Below, piece by piece: positions 40,212 to 40,449 of a stretch of DNA of 40,449 nt. The stretch's first letter is position 1, and each line of letters opens with the position of its first letter. This DNA comes from an uncultured Prevotellaceae bacterium (GTDB taxonomy: Bacteria; Bacteroidota; Bacteroidia; Bacteroidales; Bacteroidaceae): contig CACXIP010000033.1 of the NCBI GenBank assembly GCA_902767775.1, forward strand, positions 1 through 40,449, read 5' to 3'. A program made the translations under genes and the position numbers. Under the pieces are notes generated by a model. It worked only from the letters and a program-made list of their open reading frames with translations. It was not told the origin of the DNA and made no database searches.

Positions 40212-40449
40212 TTACTTTTTTGTCACCACCACCTTGCGGCCGTTGCGGATGTAGATGCCGCGGGTCGGGGTGGAGACACGCTGGCCCTGCGTGGTGTACC
40301 AGTCGCCGTCGTTGGTGGTATCGGTGGAGATACTCTCGATGCCCGTGGCGATGCCGCTGACATCGGAGAGCAGGAACGTATTGGTTTGAGCGTCCACCAC
40401 CTGAATGTCGCTCAAGGAGACGTCACCCCCATGATTGCCTGCCACCTGC
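40212..40449 (-). CDS. C-terminal part of a secreted protein with a sorting tail
   Basis: Only the last 78 codons are in the window; the reading frame continues past 40449, and the GTG at 40445 is not its start. The visible part first shows the end of a cohesin-like beta domain (GDVSLSDIQVVDAQTNTFLL). A linker, SGIATGIESISTDTTNDGDW, and the tail YTTQGQRVSTPTRGIYIRNG and RKVVVTKK follow. This tail is the form found at the C-terminus of many Prevotella secreted or surface proteins, related to the type A tail of type IX secretion substrates. The N-terminal catalytic or binding domains are outside the window, so the function is unknown. Confidence 0.85.
   Translation of the reverse strand, partial: QVAGNHGGDVSLSDIQVVDAQTNTFLLSDVSGIATGIESISTDTTNDGDWYTTQGQRVSTPTRGIYIRNGRKVVVTKK

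Overview
The window is chromosomal DNA from an anaerobic Bacteroidales bacterium, most likely a Prevotella-like member of the Prevotellaceae. The evidence is the Bacteroidetes promoter form (TTTG, 19-21 bases, TAnnTTTG) in front of both tRNAs and several genes, a complete Bat (aerotolerance) cluster, a DUF2027-Smr protein, rubrerythrin, GH106 and GH2 glycosidases, and secreted proteins with the C-terminal tail typical of this group. The order is firm; the genus is an inference.

Layout. (1) Positions 1-4720 hold part of a mobilizable element: an uncharacterised nuclease-like/winged-helix protein translationally coupled to a MobP-type relaxase, a MobC-like protein and a small excisionase-like HTH protein. 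No integrase is visible; the left end lies outside the window. The element abuts the 3' end of a tRNA-Arg(ACG) gene (minus strand) whose anticodon arm is perfectly duplicated in tandem. (2) Positions 5049-16716, all minus strand, carry moxR - DUF58 - BatD-like - batA - batB - batC - batD/E fusion - PAP2 phosphatase - queA, tightly packed and probably one transcript, followed by a DUF2027/Smr gene. (3) Positions 16867-19301 carry map - tsaD - cinA, preceded by a nested 8-bp/50-bp repeat in which each unit encodes a Shine-Dalgarno-like motif, an ATG and a very short peptide. (4) Positions 19540-23972 carry DMP19 - smpB - metH - HAD phosphatase; metH lacks the reactivation domain. (5) A small secreted cohesin-like protein, then a GH106 - GH2 - HAD operon for rhamnose/galactose-containing glycans (24050-30554). 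(6) tRNA-Val(CAC), a phosphopantetheinyl transferase, a lipoprotein and an RND efflux pair without an outer-membrane channel (30735-36510). (7) uxaC and ansA diverge from overlapping promoters, followed by rubrerythrin and the C-terminus of a large secreted protein (36576-40449).

Functional themes. Oxidative-stress tolerance of an anaerobe (Bat cluster, rubrerythrin) and plant-polysaccharide use (GH106, GH2 and UxaC fit pectic glycans) sit among translation and RNA housekeeping genes (queA, tsaD, map, smpB). Intergenic regions are rich in 7-, 8-, 20- and 50-bp tandem repeats, and three octamer arrays end in the same GGAGT(T/G)TAGAC sequence. The observations most worth following are the tRNA-Arg with two anticodon arms, the mini-ORF repeat leader of map, and the relaxase-coupled nuclease-like protein.
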